Origin: Emticicia sp.
GTDB taxonomy: Bacteria; Bacteroidota; Bacteroidia; Cytophagales; Spirosomataceae
Length of the DNA stretch: 55,356 bases
Assembly: GCA_017495105.1 (NCBI GenBank)
Contig: JAFEIL010000306.1
Coordinates: 1 to 55,356 of the forward strand
Direction: 5' to 3'
Shown in pieces: positions 40,058-48,286 of this stretch. A model generated the notes under the pieces. That model did not search any database. It had not been told where the DNA came from and saw nothing but the letters and a program-made list of their open reading frames with translations. How positions within the stretch are numbered: position 1 is the stretch's first letter; each line of letters begins with the position of its first letter. The translations under genes were made by a program, and so were the position numbers.

Positions 40058-41977
40058 ATGAAAAACATCATAAAAATATTTATTTCTCTACTAACATTTT
40101 CAAGTGTATTCGCTCAAAATACTGCTGAAAATGAGTACTACCGCATCATTACGCTGCCAGTTCCAGAAGGGGTGCTTTTGGAAGTGGGTGGTATTACAAC
40201 AATGCCTTCAGGAGATGTTGCCATGGCTACTCGCCGTGGCGATATTTGGATTATCAACAATGCGTACATGAATACAGGTACTGCTCCTTATTACCGAAAA
40301 TTTGCGAGTGGTTTGCACGAAATTTTGGGGCTTGTTTATAAAAATGGTTCATTTTATTGTGCTCAACGTGGCGAATTAACCAAATTGACTGATAAAAATG
40401 GCGATGGTCGTGCCGATTCTTACGAAACTGTGGCTAATCTACCAATTTCGGGACATTACCACGAATATACTTATGGTCCTAAATTAATGCCTGATGGCTC
40501 TATGATTATTACTGGAAATGTAGCTTTTGGTGATGAAGAATGGTGGAGAGGCGAGAGTCGCCGTCCAGGTAGGGGATGGGCAATGAAGATTTCGGAAGAT
40601 GGAAAAGTGGAGCCTTATGCAACGGGTATGCGTTCTCCGTGCGGAATCGGTGCTATTGATGGCGAATTTTGGTACGGCGATAACCAAGGCGACTGGATGG
40701 GTTCGGGCTTTATTGCTCAAGTAAATAAAGGCGATTTTATGGGGCATCCAGCAGGCTTACGTTGGTCCGGCGAACCTAATTCACCAATAAAACTAACGAC
40801 CGAACAACTTTATGCTAAAATCGACCCTCGTAAAACTAAAGATGCCAATGGCTATTATATCAAGCCCGAAAATATCGAAACTGAGCGTGGAAAGTATCTT
40901 TTTGAAATGAAAAAAGACGTTCCGGAGCTAAAATTACCAGCTGTTTGGTTGCCTCATGGAGTTTTAGGTATATCTACTTCTGAAATTATTAAAGATGCAA
41001 CAAATGGTGCTTTTGGACCGTTTACAGGTCAACTTTTTGTGGGCGACCAAGGAAAAAGTAACCTAACAAGAGTTTTTATTGAAAAAATAAATGGTGAATA
41101 TCAAGGAGTTGCATTTCCTTTCAAAGACGGTTTTCAGTCAGGAACGTTACGTATGGTTTTTGGCAATGACGGTTCAATGTTTGTGGGTGAAACTAATCGT
41201 GGCTGGGGTTCGGCAGGCACAACAACTGCTGGAATCGAACGCTTGGTTTGGACAGGAAAAATGCCTTTTGAAATGAAAACTATGAAAGCAACGCCTGATG
41301 GTTTTGAGGTTGAGTTTACGAAGCCTGTCAATAAAGAAACAGCCGCAGATTTTAAGAACTATCAAATCCGTAGTTTCATTTATAAATATCAAGCAGTTTA
41401 TGGAAGTCCGACCGTTGATGAGAAATTTTTGACCGTAAAAGGCTTAAAGGTATCAGATGATGGCTTGAAAGTAAGATTATTAGTTGATGGCCTTCGTGAG
41501 CATTATATTCACGAACTAAAAGCTGATGGTGTGAAAGATACTGATGGTAAAACACTTTTACACAGTTTAGCATTTTATACACTCAATAATATTCCGACTG
41601 GAGAAAAAATGAGTAGCTATACGCCACGTCCTGCCAATTTAAAAGTAAATACAACAGCAAAAGCTGAGGTAAAACTTTCAACACCAGATGATGTGAAAGC
41701 CAAGAAAGTCATTGCAAAAGCACCTACTTTTGAGGAAGTGAAACCTTTATTACAAAAACATACTTGTTTAGCTTGTCATCAATCAGAAAAGCGTATGGTT
41801 GGCCCAGCATATAAAGATGTGGCAAAAAGAAATTATTCAAACGAAAAAATTGTAGAATTAATTTATAAACCACAGCCCAAAAACTGGCCAGAATATGCTA
41901 CTGAAATGGCTCCAATGCCGCAGGTTCCAAGACCAGATGCCTTGAAGATTGCTGCTTGGATAAATTCATTGAAATAG
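40058..41977 (+). CDS. Beta-propeller dehydrogenase with C-terminal cytochrome c domain
   Basis: 639 residues from ATG 40058, where a signal peptide starts (MKNIIKIFISLLTFSSVFAQ); the frame upstream consists of repeat sequence. Residues about 25-420 form a glucose/sorbosone dehydrogenase-type propeller: RRGDIWIINNAYM, MRSPCGIGAIDGEFWYGDNQGDWMGS and QLFVGDQGKSNLTRVF. A beta-sandwich linker follows, then a class I cytochrome c: Cys570-x2-Cys-His (CLACHQ) and a Met ligand in ATEMAPMPQ near the end. It would oxidise a sugar or alcohol in the periplasm and pass electrons to its heme. It is flanked on both sides by DUF1080 proteins. Confidence 0.87.
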   Translation: MKNIIKIFISLLTFSSVFAQNTAENEYYRIITLPVPEGVLLEVGGITTMPSGDVAMATRRGDIWIINNAYMNTGTAPYYRKFASGLHEILGLVYKNGSFYCAQRGELTKLTDKNGDGRADSYETVANLPISGHYHEYTYGPKLMPDGSMIITGNVAFGDEEWWRGESRRPGRGWAMKISEDGKVEPYATGMRSPCGIGAIDGEFWYGDNQGDWMGSGFIAQVNKGDFMGHPAGLRWSGEPNSPIKLTTEQLYAKIDPRKTKDANGYYIKPENIETERGKYLFEMKKDVPELKLPAVWLPHGVLGISTSEIIKDATNGAFGPFTGQLFVGDQGKSNLTRVFIEKINGEYQGVAFPFKDGFQSGTLRMVFGNDGSMFVGETNRGWGSAGTTTAGIERLVWTGKMPFEMKTMKATPDGFEVEFTKPVNKETAADFKNYQIRSFIYKYQAVYGSPTVDEKFLTVKGLKVSDDGLKVRLLVDGLREHYIHELKADGVKDTDGKTLLHSLAFYTLNNIPTGEKMSSYTPRPANLKVNTTAKAEVKLSTPDDVKAKKVIAKAPTFEEVKPLLQKHTCLACHQSEKRMVGPAYKDVAKRNYSNEKIVELIYKPQPKNWPEYATEMAPMPQVPRPDALKIAAWINSLK

Positions 41978-41992
41978 GAAGTATTAGAAATA

Positions 41993-42029
41993 AAAATGCC
42001 CTGTAAGAAAACTCTTACAGGGCATTTTT
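41993..42029. terminator. Bidirectional terminator between dehydrogenase and DUF1080 genes
   Basis: AAAAATGCCCTGTAAG (41993-42008) and CTTACAGGGCATTTTT (42014-42029) form a perfect 16-bp stem with a 5-nt loop, with A and T tracts built into its ends. It separates two convergent genes. Confidence 0.92.
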
Positions 42030-42040
42030 ATCTCATTCAT

Positions 42041-42907
42041 TCAATTACTTTTTTTCTTCTGTTTATAAACACAAGAAGTATTATCAGATTTTATGTAGTA
42101 GGATTTGTAATTTTTTGCCTTTGGGTCGGTGCATCCACAGAGGTTCAATAATTCAACTTTGCGAAAATCAACGGGGTGACTTTCACTTTGTAGAGATATA
42201 GAACCTTCTTTCAATAATTTCACTTCGGCCATTAATTTTTGATCGTGTCCGCTTACGTTTCCACCACCAATTTGTGGTTGCAAATATTCTAGAACTTTCT
42301 CACCATTTACATAATGAATAATTGCTGAATCACCTAAAACAGTCACTTCTGCTCTAACCCATTGGTCGCCATCGTAGGTTTTTGAAGTTGAATTAATGCA
42401 GTGACGCTTATCAAATTTGTTTTCATAAACAATATTTGTTCCTGGCGTACAAACATTGCAAGTCGTTCGACTTCCTTTTCCCAAACCACCTAATAATTGC
42501 ACTTCAATCGAAATCGGAAAGTCTTGGTCTTTGCCCATGCTTTCAGCTGTTTGACCATGCACCATAATACCACTATTGCGAGTCGCCCAACCAGGCCCTT
42601 CGATGGCTTGGTCGCCTACAAATCTGTATTCAACCGCAATTTTGTAATAGGAAAATTTGTCTTTATAAAATACATGTCCAAAGCGTTCATTGAATGCAGG
42701 ATATGCACTTGCATCATATCTGACTTTCATCAGACCATCTTCCACTCTGAAAGTATTGCCATAATTATTATTGAGTTCGTAGTTTCTGATTTTTACTTTC
42801 CATCCGTCAAGATTTTTGCCATTGAAGAGCTGTTTCCATTCTTTTTTATCAACTTCTTGAGCGAATGTAAATAATGGACATAACAAAAAAATGATTAGTT
42901 TTTTCAT
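42041..42907 (-). CDS. Exported DUF1080 protein with C-terminal GCxDPxAxNY motif
   Basis: 288 residues with a signal peptide (MKKLIIFLLCPLFTFAQ). The DUF1080 domain spans about 25-245: WKQLFNGKNLDGWKVKIRNY at its start, GIMVHGQTAESMGKDQDFPI and CNVCTPGTN in the middle. After it comes a short cysteine motif, CGCTDPKAKNYKSYYIK then SCVYKQ. This is the 'C-x-D-P-x-A-x-N-Y ... C-x-Y' mini repeat found at the ends of exported proteins. It converges on the dehydrogenase across a terminator. Predicted role: hydrolysis or binding of 3-keto-glycosides. Confidence 0.87.
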   Translation of the reverse strand: MKKLIIFLLCPLFTFAQEVDKKEWKQLFNGKNLDGWKVKIRNYELNNNYGNTFRVEDGLMKVRYDASAYPAFNERFGHVFYKDKFSYYKIAVEYRFVGDQAIEGPGWATRNSGIMVHGQTAESMGKDQDFPISIEVQLLGGLGKGSRTTCNVCTPGTNIVYENKFDKRHCINSTSKTYDGDQWVRAEVTVLGDSAIIHYVNGEKVLEYLQPQIGGGNVSGHDQKLMAEVKLLKEGSISLQSESHPVDFRKVELLNLCGCTDPKAKNYKSYYIKSDNTSCVYKQKKKSN

Positions 42908-43089
42908 AGAAAATGAGTTTTGTAGAGGTTATAAAAGATGGTCAAATAAATGTTTGGAAAGATACGAAAGAAATATAAAATGTAGAAATTAAACACAGCA
43001 AGATTTCAACTAAGTGCAACTCCGTGTACTTAGTATCTTATCGGACTGCCGATGCGGTGGTAAAAAAAGATATGTTTCTGAACTAAAAA

Positions 43090-44640
43090 TTACCCAATCT
43101 CAATTTCATCGCCCAATTTATTGAGGAAATGAAATTCGGTGATTCCAATAGAAGAATCTTTGATGAGTTTTACCCATATTCTATATTTCAAGAACCATTT
43201 CATTTGTTTTGAAATAAGTCCCTCTCTATAATAGGCATAGATAAACGGATGTAGTACAATGCTTATACCACTTTCGTTTTGTTTTGAAAGTATATAATCA
43301 AGGTTGTTTTCAATCAAATCTGTAACGATGATGCTTGCCTGAATCGTACCTGTTCCGCTACAAGTAGGGCAGGTTTCACGAGTAACAATGTTCATTTCTG
43401 GACGAACACGTTGACGAGTGATTTGAAGTAAACCAAATTTTGAAATCGGAAGAATTGTATATTTAGAGCGGTCGCCTTTCATTTCTTCTTTCATGGCTTC
43501 CTGAATTAAGCGACGGTTTTCGCTTTTCTTCATATCAATGAAATCGACGACGATAATTCCTCCCATATCACGCATACGTAACTGACGACACAACTCTTTA
43601 GCCGCTTCTAAGTTTACAGCCAATGCTGTTGACTCTTGGTCGTCTTCTTGCGTTGATTTATTGCCACTGTTTACGTCAATTACATGGAGTGCTTCTGTGT
43701 GTTCGATAATCAAATAGCCACCATTTTGTAAGCTAACCGAGCGACCAAACAACGATTTTATTTGTTTTTCAATACCGTATTGCTCAAAAAGTTTATTTTT
43801 GCCCGTATGGAGTTTAAGAATTTTCTCTTTATCGGGTGCAATGGTATGTAAGAAAGTTTTTACGCCTTCAAAATTTTCTTTTGTATCAACATAAATATTG
43901 TCGAAATCATCATTGAGCATATCTCTCAAAATTGACGAAGCTCGACCCATTTCACTGATGATACGGTCACGTGGCTTAGCATCACGCAAAGCCTTCATTC
44001 CCTCTTCCCATTTTTCTACACAAAACTCAATATCACGGCTTAGCTCTTCCATGTCTTTTCCTTCAGCTACTGTCCGTACAATCACTGCAAAGTTTTCGGG
44101 CTTCACCGACGACACCATTTTGTGTAATCTTTGACGCTCTTGCTTGTTAGTGATTTTCTTAGAAATATTAACCGAATTGCCGAAAGGCACTAAAACTACA
44201 TTTCGTCCTGCAATCGAAATGTCGCAAGAAAGACGTGGCCCTTTTGTTGATATTGGCTCTTTAACAACCTGTACAAGTACTGGAGTGTTTTTCGAAATAA
44301 CATCATTGATTTTGCCAAATTTTTCGATTTCGGGTTCCATTTTAAAACCTTTCAAACGAAGATTAACTGGGCGTTTGGCAATAACGTCTTTTACGAATTT
44401 ATTTAGAGAATTATACGAAATAATTTCGTTGTAGTGAAGAAAACCGTCTTTGTCATATCCAACATCAACAAAAGCGGCATTATTTCCTTGCACAACTTTC
44501 TTGACTATCCCCAAATAAATATCTCCGACGGAAAACTGGTGTTCCGTCTCGTCAAAGTGATATTCGATTAATCTCTTGTCTTGAACAAGGGCTATTCTAT
44601 CACCTTTCTGTGTGGTACTGATATATAATTCGTTGCTCAA
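43090..44640 (-). CDS. rng: Ribonuclease G/E family endoribonuclease
   Basis: 516 residues. The S1 RNA-binding domain lies near the start (about 38-120: VGDIYLGIVKKVVQGNNAAFVDVG). The RNase E/G core has the catalytic metal site IIVVDFIDMKKSENR and the zinc link TCPTCSGTGTI. The length and lack of a long C-terminal scaffold fit RNase G of Bacteroidota, which handles mRNA decay and 16S rRNA end processing. It is downstream of HU, the TPR protein and the mini ribosomal-type gene on the same strand, a gene order often seen in Cytophagales. Confidence 0.95.
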   Translation of the reverse strand: MSNELYISTTQKGDRIALVQDKRLIEYHFDETEHQFSVGDIYLGIVKKVVQGNNAAFVDVGYDKDGFLHYNEIISYNSLNKFVKDVIAKRPVNLRLKGFKMEPEIEKFGKINDVISKNTPVLVQVVKEPISTKGPRLSCDISIAGRNVVLVPFGNSVNISKKITNKQERQRLHKMVSSVKPENFAVIVRTVAEGKDMEELSRDIEFCVEKWEEGMKALRDAKPRDRIISEMGRASSILRDMLNDDFDNIYVDTKENFEGVKTFLHTIAPDKEKILKLHTGKNKLFEQYGIEKQIKSLFGRSVSLQNGGYLIIEHTEALHVIDVNSGNKSTQEDDQESTALAVNLEAAKELCRQLRMRDMGGIIVVDFIDMKKSENRRLIQEAMKEEMKGDRSKYTILPISKFGLLQITRQRVRPEMNIVTRETCPTCSGTGTIQASIIVTDLIENNLDYILSKQNESGISIVLHPFIYAYYREGLISKQMKWFLKYRIWVKLIKDSSIGITEFHFLNKLGDEIEIG

Positions 44641-44695
44641 AGGTGAGGTAGAATCGAGGGGTTAATGAATAATGATTTGTCTATGAAAAGGGGGT

Positions 44696-44745
44696 AGGTT
44701 TAGCAGTATTAGATTTCATTTAAGGAAAATAATGCTGCTAAACCT
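44696..44745 (-). terminator. Inverted repeat between rng and the mini ribosomal-type gene
   Basis: AGGTTTAGCAGTATTA (44696-44711) and TAATGCTGCTAAACCT (44730-44745) pair with one mismatch around an 18-nt loop. On the minus strand it lies 9 bp after the stop of the 29-aa gene and before rng. No T tract follows, so it may protect or attenuate the RNA rather than terminate. Confidence 0.5.
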
Positions 44746-44753
44746 AAGAAAAA

Positions 44754-44843
44754 TTATTTTTTCTTGTGACGATTCTTTCTAAGACGCTTCTTTCTTTTGT
44801 GCGTGGCCATTTTGTGACCTTTTCTTTTCTTTCCGCAAGGCAT
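44754..44843 (-). CDS. 29-aa basic protein, AURKAIP1/COX24 (mS38-like) ribosome-associated type
   Basis: ATG at 44843, TAA at 44754-44756. The product begins MPCGKKRKGHKMATHKRKKR and ends LRKNRHKKK: more than half lysine and arginine. This matches the tiny AURKAIP1/COX24-domain proteins of Bacteroidota, related to mitochondrial small-subunit protein mS38, so a ribosomal location is likely. It has its own promoter (TATCTTTG at 44940-44947, with TTTG 20 bp upstream). Its size puts it below many gene-finding cut-offs. Confidence 0.85.
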   Translation of the reverse strand: MPCGKKRKGHKMATHKRKKRLRKNRHKKK

Positions 44844-44939
44844 GATAGTAATAATTTATTTTCCCGAAGGATTATTTGAAATTTATTTTTTCTTAATTAA
44901 CTCATTCAAAAAATCTAAATGAGGTTTTTCATCGAACCG

Positions 44940-44971
44940 CAAAGATAACAAATTATTTTAAACTCTCCAAA
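44940..44971 (-). promoter_or_regulatory. Bacteroidota-type promoter for the 29-aa gene
   Basis: On the minus strand TTTG (44968-44971) and TATCTTTG (44940-44947) are separated by 20 nt, an exact match to the -33/-7 consensus. The -33 element lies inside the 3' end of the TPR gene. The predicted leader is about 90 nt. Confidence 0.65.
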
Positions 44972-45792
44972 GCCTTATTTACTTCTTCTAATAAAGTTGG
45001 CTCTTTTACGTTTTTCTTCAAGTCTTCAAAAATAATTTTTGCTTGCGATTTTTGCTTTAATTCGATTAAACTATAACCTAGTCCCAATAATGCATTGACA
45101 TTTTTAGGGTTAATTCGAATTACCTGTTTGAAGCGGTCAGCAGCTTTGTCATATTGCCCAGATTGCATTGAAAGTACACCTAAATTCATTAAAGCTGGCT
45201 CAAAATTAGGTTCTTCGGTAATTACCTCACGAAGCATCATAATTGCTTGCATTGGCGAGTCTGACTGTACATAAGTCATTGCCAAATTAGTTTTGGCTTG
45301 AAGCTGTCTTGGGTTTTTTTCCAATACTTTTTGGTAGCACACACGAGTTTTTTCGGCGTAGTTATTTACGTTTTCTTGGCGAAGCGACAATGTAAATGCC
45401 TGATAATAAATATCTCCAGCACGCATCCAATTTTCGGTAGTCGGATTTGTTAAAGCAATCTTTTCGGCATAAACTGCTGCACTATCATAACGATTTGCAT
45501 TGATAAAAACCTGAGCGATTTGCTCGTATAAAGGGTTTTTGTCGCTTGCCGAGGTGAGTTTTTGCTTAATACCTGCAATTTGTTTTTCTTGTTCGGCTGA
45601 AAGTTTCGGTGCTTGCGAAGTTTCTTCGTGGTTGTGGCCATCATCATCGGTGTGTTTTTCATCCGATTTTGTTTCCGAAACCTTATCTCTATTCGCTTTT
45701 GCTTCGTCTTTCACGACTACCTTTGGGCGAGAATAAAGAAAGCCCGTGAGGGCTACCGCAATGACAATCAGAATGATGAAGTTTTTTTTCAT
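44953..45792 (-). CDS. Membrane-anchored TPR protein
   Basis: 279 residues. One N-terminal helix (about 5-21) is followed by a charged, histidine-containing linker (about 28-65: SDEKHTDDDGHNHEETS). Tetratricopeptide repeats then run from about residue 80 to 275: PLYEQIAQVFINANRYDSAAV, ARQLQAKTNLAMTYVQ-like units and FEPALMNLGVLSMQSGQYD with PKNVNALLGLGYSLIE. It probably scaffolds protein contacts at the membrane. It is downstream of HU on the same strand with a 96-bp gap. No specific partner can be named. Confidence 0.85.
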   Translation of the reverse strand: MKKNFIILIVIAVALTGFLYSRPKVVVKDEAKANRDKVSETKSDEKHTDDDGHNHEETSQAPKLSAEQEKQIAGIKQKLTSASDKNPLYEQIAQVFINANRYDSAAVYAEKIALTNPTTENWMRAGDIYYQAFTLSLRQENVNNYAEKTRVCYQKVLEKNPRQLQAKTNLAMTYVQSDSPMQAIMMLREVITEEPNFEPALMNLGVLSMQSGQYDKAADRFKQVIRINPKNVNALLGLGYSLIELKQKSQAKIIFEDLKKNVKEPTLLEEVNKALESLK

Positions 45793-45888
45793 GTTTTTTT
45801 TAATTATGATACTTTAAAAGAACATCATGGATAGCCAATTTGTTAGACTACCCATGATTTATTCAAAGAATCATACTATTCTTAAAGA

Positions 45889-46173
45889 TTATTTTACTGA
45901 TGCCTTTACTTGTTCAGTAAATTCTTTGGCTGGTTTGAAGCCTGGAACCGAATGGGCAGGAACCATCACGGTAGTTTTTGCCGAAATATTACGAGCTTTT
46001 TTAGCAGCTCTGTGTTTATTTACGAAACTTCCGAAACCTCTCACGTAAACTGCATCGCCTTGTGTCAATGTGTCTTTTACAATTTCAAAAAATGATTCAA
46101 GTGTTGTGGATACACTTGCTTTGTCCACGCCAGTTTTGTCGGCAATTGCAACGATAACTTCTGCTTTAGTCAC
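45889..46173 (-). CDS. HU/IHF family DNA-binding protein
   Basis: 94 residues, typical length. It starts TKAEVIVAIADKTGVDKASV and has the HU core VYVRGFGSFVNKHRAAKKARN, with the DNA-binding arm around TTVMVPAHSVPGFKPAKEF. It bends and compacts DNA. The start is GTG at 46173. The promoter is clear: TATCTTTG on the minus strand with a TTTG element 21 nt upstream. The gene is divergent from mutY. Confidence 0.95.
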   Translation of the reverse strand: MTKAEVIVAIADKTGVDKASVSTTLESFFEIVKDTLTQGDAVYVRGFGSFVNKHRAAKKARNISAKTTVMVPAHSVPGFKPAKEFTEQVKASVK

Positions 46174-46312
46174 GAGTAAAAACGTTTATTTAGATTATCA
46201 ATTAACTTTCAAAAAATATCAAGGTGAAATACAACAATTTTTACACCAAAATTTTCAGTCTTGAAAACTTCACTTTGATACATTCAAACTCTTTGGTTTG
46301 TTTTTGGGTTTG

Positions 46313-46346
46313 CAAAGATAGGGGATTTATAAAGACTCTCCCAAAA
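46313..46346 (-). promoter_or_regulatory. Promoter of the HU gene
   Basis: TATCTTTG (46313-46320, minus) with TTTTG (46342-46346) 21 nt upstream: full -33/-7 match. The leader is about 130 nt. The spacer 46174-46466 between HU and mutY otherwise holds an AT-rich tract and no gene. Confidence 0.65.
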
Positions 46347-46466
46347 AGTTTTAATTTTTTTTTTTGTAATTACTTCATAATTAGTTAGTTACAAAATATA
46401 TTAACACAAAAAAGGTCTTTTAAAACATTTATTTTCTTAGAAACCTATATCAAACTTATATAAAAA

Positions 46467-47531
46467 TTGGAAACCAAGGCTTTTTCCGAAGTATTAATTC
46501 ATTGGTATCAGACCAAAAAAAGAGACCTGCCGTGGCGAAAAACCAAAGACCCTTATAAAATTTGGCTCTCGGAGGTTATTTTGCAACAAACTCGGGTAGC
46601 ACAAGGTTCGCCTTATTATGAAAAATTTGTAGAAAATTATCCAACTGTAAAGGATTTGGCAAATGCTGATGAGCAAGAAGTACTACGGCTTTGGCAAGGT
46701 TTGGGATATTATTCTAGGGCGAGAAATATGTACGCCACAGCTAAAATCGTGGTTAATGACTTTGATGGAATTTTCCCTAATAATTTTGAAGGATTGCTGA
46801 AATTAAAAGGTATTGGGCCTTATACTGCGGCTGCGATTGCCTCATTTGCTTTTGATGAAAAGGTTGCGGTAGTTGATGGGAATGTTTTTAGAGTTTTAGC
46901 GAGAGTTTTTGGTATAGAAACTGATATTTCGAGCCACGAAGCGAAGAGTGTTTTTAGTAAATTGGCCAATGAACTCATTTCGACCGAATCGCCAAGTACT
47001 TATAATCAGGCGATTATGGAGTTTGGGGCAATTCACTGCACACCAGCTAATCCTGATTGCATGTTTTGTGTGTTTGCGGAATCGTGCATAGCAAATGCGA
47101 AAGGAATGCAAGCGATTTTGCCAATAAAATCAAAAAAAGTGAAAGTTCGGAATCGTTTCTTTGATTATTTTGTGATTGAACAAAACGGTAACTTTTTGAT
47201 GCACCAACGCCCCGAAGGCGATATTTGGACTGGGCTTAATGATTTTTATTTGGTAGAAAACGAAGAAAAACTTTCGGAACTTGATGAAATAAATGATGAC
47301 TTTTTGCAAGAAACGCTGACAAAAGCAATTATTAAGGGACATTCGGAAAATATTAAACATATGCTAACCCATCAACGAATTGAGGCAAGGTTTTGGCACA
47401 TTGTTTTGAATGAAAAAGTCTCAGCTCCCGCAGGATATGCGTTTTATTCATTGGATGAAGTGGAGCTTTTACCCAAACCGATTTTGATAGAAAAGTATCT
47501 AAAAAGTTTTTGGTTTTCATCCAAGAAGTAA
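46467..47531 (+). CDS. mutY: A/G-specific adenine DNA glycosylase
   Basis: 354 residues. Removes adenine mispaired with 8-oxoguanine. The catalytic glutamate lies in LSEVILQQTRV (about residue 33), the helix-hairpin-helix is LKGIGPYTAAAI with the catalytic Asp in AVVDGNVFR (about 138), and the cluster loop is CTPANPDCMFCVFAESC (spacing C-x6-C-x2-C-x5-C). The C-terminal NUDIX-like domain reads the 8-oxoG strand. The start is TTG at 46467; there is no ATG before the conserved DLPWRKTKDP segment. ssb follows in the same direction, 58 bp downstream. Confidence 0.95.
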   Translation: METKAFSEVLIHWYQTKKRDLPWRKTKDPYKIWLSEVILQQTRVAQGSPYYEKFVENYPTVKDLANADEQEVLRLWQGLGYYSRARNMYATAKIVVNDFDGIFPNNFEGLLKLKGIGPYTAAAIASFAFDEKVAVVDGNVFRVLARVFGIETDISSHEAKSVFSKLANELISTESPSTYNQAIMEFGAIHCTPANPDCMFCVFAESCIANAKGMQAILPIKSKKVKVRNRFFDYFVIEQNGNFLMHQRPEGDIWTGLNDFYLVENEEKLSELDEINDDFLQETLTKAIIKGHSENIKHMLTHQRIEARFWHIVLNEKVSAPAGYAFYSLDEVELLPKPILIEKYLKSFWFSSKK

Positions 47532-47589
47532 TTGTTTTTCTATTTGGTTTTCATTAAATTTACGTAACAATATTAAACAATTTTATAAA

Positions 47590-48066
47590 ATGGCTGGAGT
47601 AAATAAAGTGATTTTGTTAGGCAGACTCGGCTCTGACCCCGAAGTTAGAACGCTTCCAAGCGGAGGAAAAGTTGTGACTTTTAGTATTGCTACCTCTGAA
47701 AGTTATAATAATAAAGAAGGTGCAAAAGTAGAACAAACCGAATGGCACCGCATTGAATTATGGGAAGGATTGGCAAATGTAGCCGAACAATACCTCAAAA
47801 AAGGCGATATGGCTTACGTTGAGGGAAGAATTCGTACTGAAAAATGGACTGATAAAGATGGTATTGAACGTAATACAGTAAAAATTAGAGGAAACTCGTT
47901 ACAATTAGTCGGTGGCCGTAGTACAGGAGTCGATAGCGAAAATACTGCTCCTGCTTATGCTGGAAACAGTGGAAGTTCAAATAATTATGCACCAAAAACT
48001 GCCCCAGTGCCAATGCCACCACCACCCGATTTAGCAGGTGGGAATAGTGATGATTTGCCGTTTTAA
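47590..48066 (+). CDS. ssb: Single-stranded DNA-binding protein
   Basis: 158 residues. N-terminal OB fold (MAGVNKVILLGRLGSDPEVR, then TEWHRIELWEGLANVAEQYL), a flexible Gly/Asn/Pro-rich linker, and the acidic C-terminal tip DDLPF that recruits repair and replication proteins. It follows mutY as in many Bacteroidota, where gldE/gldD gliding genes often come next; these are absent here and a repeat element stands in their place. A TAAATTTA box with TTG 20 nt upstream may be its own promoter (about 47530-47560). Confidence 0.96.
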   Translation: MAGVNKVILLGRLGSDPEVRTLPSGGKVVTFSIATSESYNNKEGAKVEQTEWHRIELWEGLANVAEQYLKKGDMAYVEGRIRTEKWTDKDGIERNTVKIRGNSLQLVGGRSTGVDSENTAPAYAGNSGSSNNYAPKTAPVPMPPPPDLAGGNSDDLPF

Positions 48067-48087
48067 AGTATAATATTGTGTTAAAAC

Positions 48088-48256
48088 TTCCCATCCTTTT
48101 GAAGGAGGGGTGTCCTGACGAAGTCGGACGGGGACGCCCAGTCGGGGTAGTTTTTGGCCGATAAATACTTGAAAAATATGCAAAGCTGGAGCGAACCACC
48201 CCGTCAAAATTCGACTTTGCCAGAATTTTGCCACCCCTCCTTGAAAAGGAGGGGAA
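48088..48256. repeat. MITE-like element with inverted terminal repeats
   Basis: The 169-bp element is bounded by TTCCCATCCTTTTGAAGGAG on the left and its near-inverse CTCCTTGAAAAGGAGGGGAA on the right; each arm is about 25 bp and also contains a short internal hairpin. GC-rich compared with its neighbours. Subterminal GGGGTGTCC.. and ..GCCACCCC continue the symmetry. Similar CCCCTCCTTTTCAAGGAGGGG palindromes are scattered in many Bacteroidota genomes. It carries no gene. It lies between the convergent ssb and uvrB genes. Confidence 0.8.
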
Positions 48257-48286
48257 TTTAAAAACATAACCAAGCAAACCTCCCCT

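Noticed and set aside
43010-43033. Hairpin CTAAGTGCA / TGTACTTAG downstream of rng
   Set aside because: One mismatch, no T tract and 57 bp past the stop; a terminator role cannot be supported.
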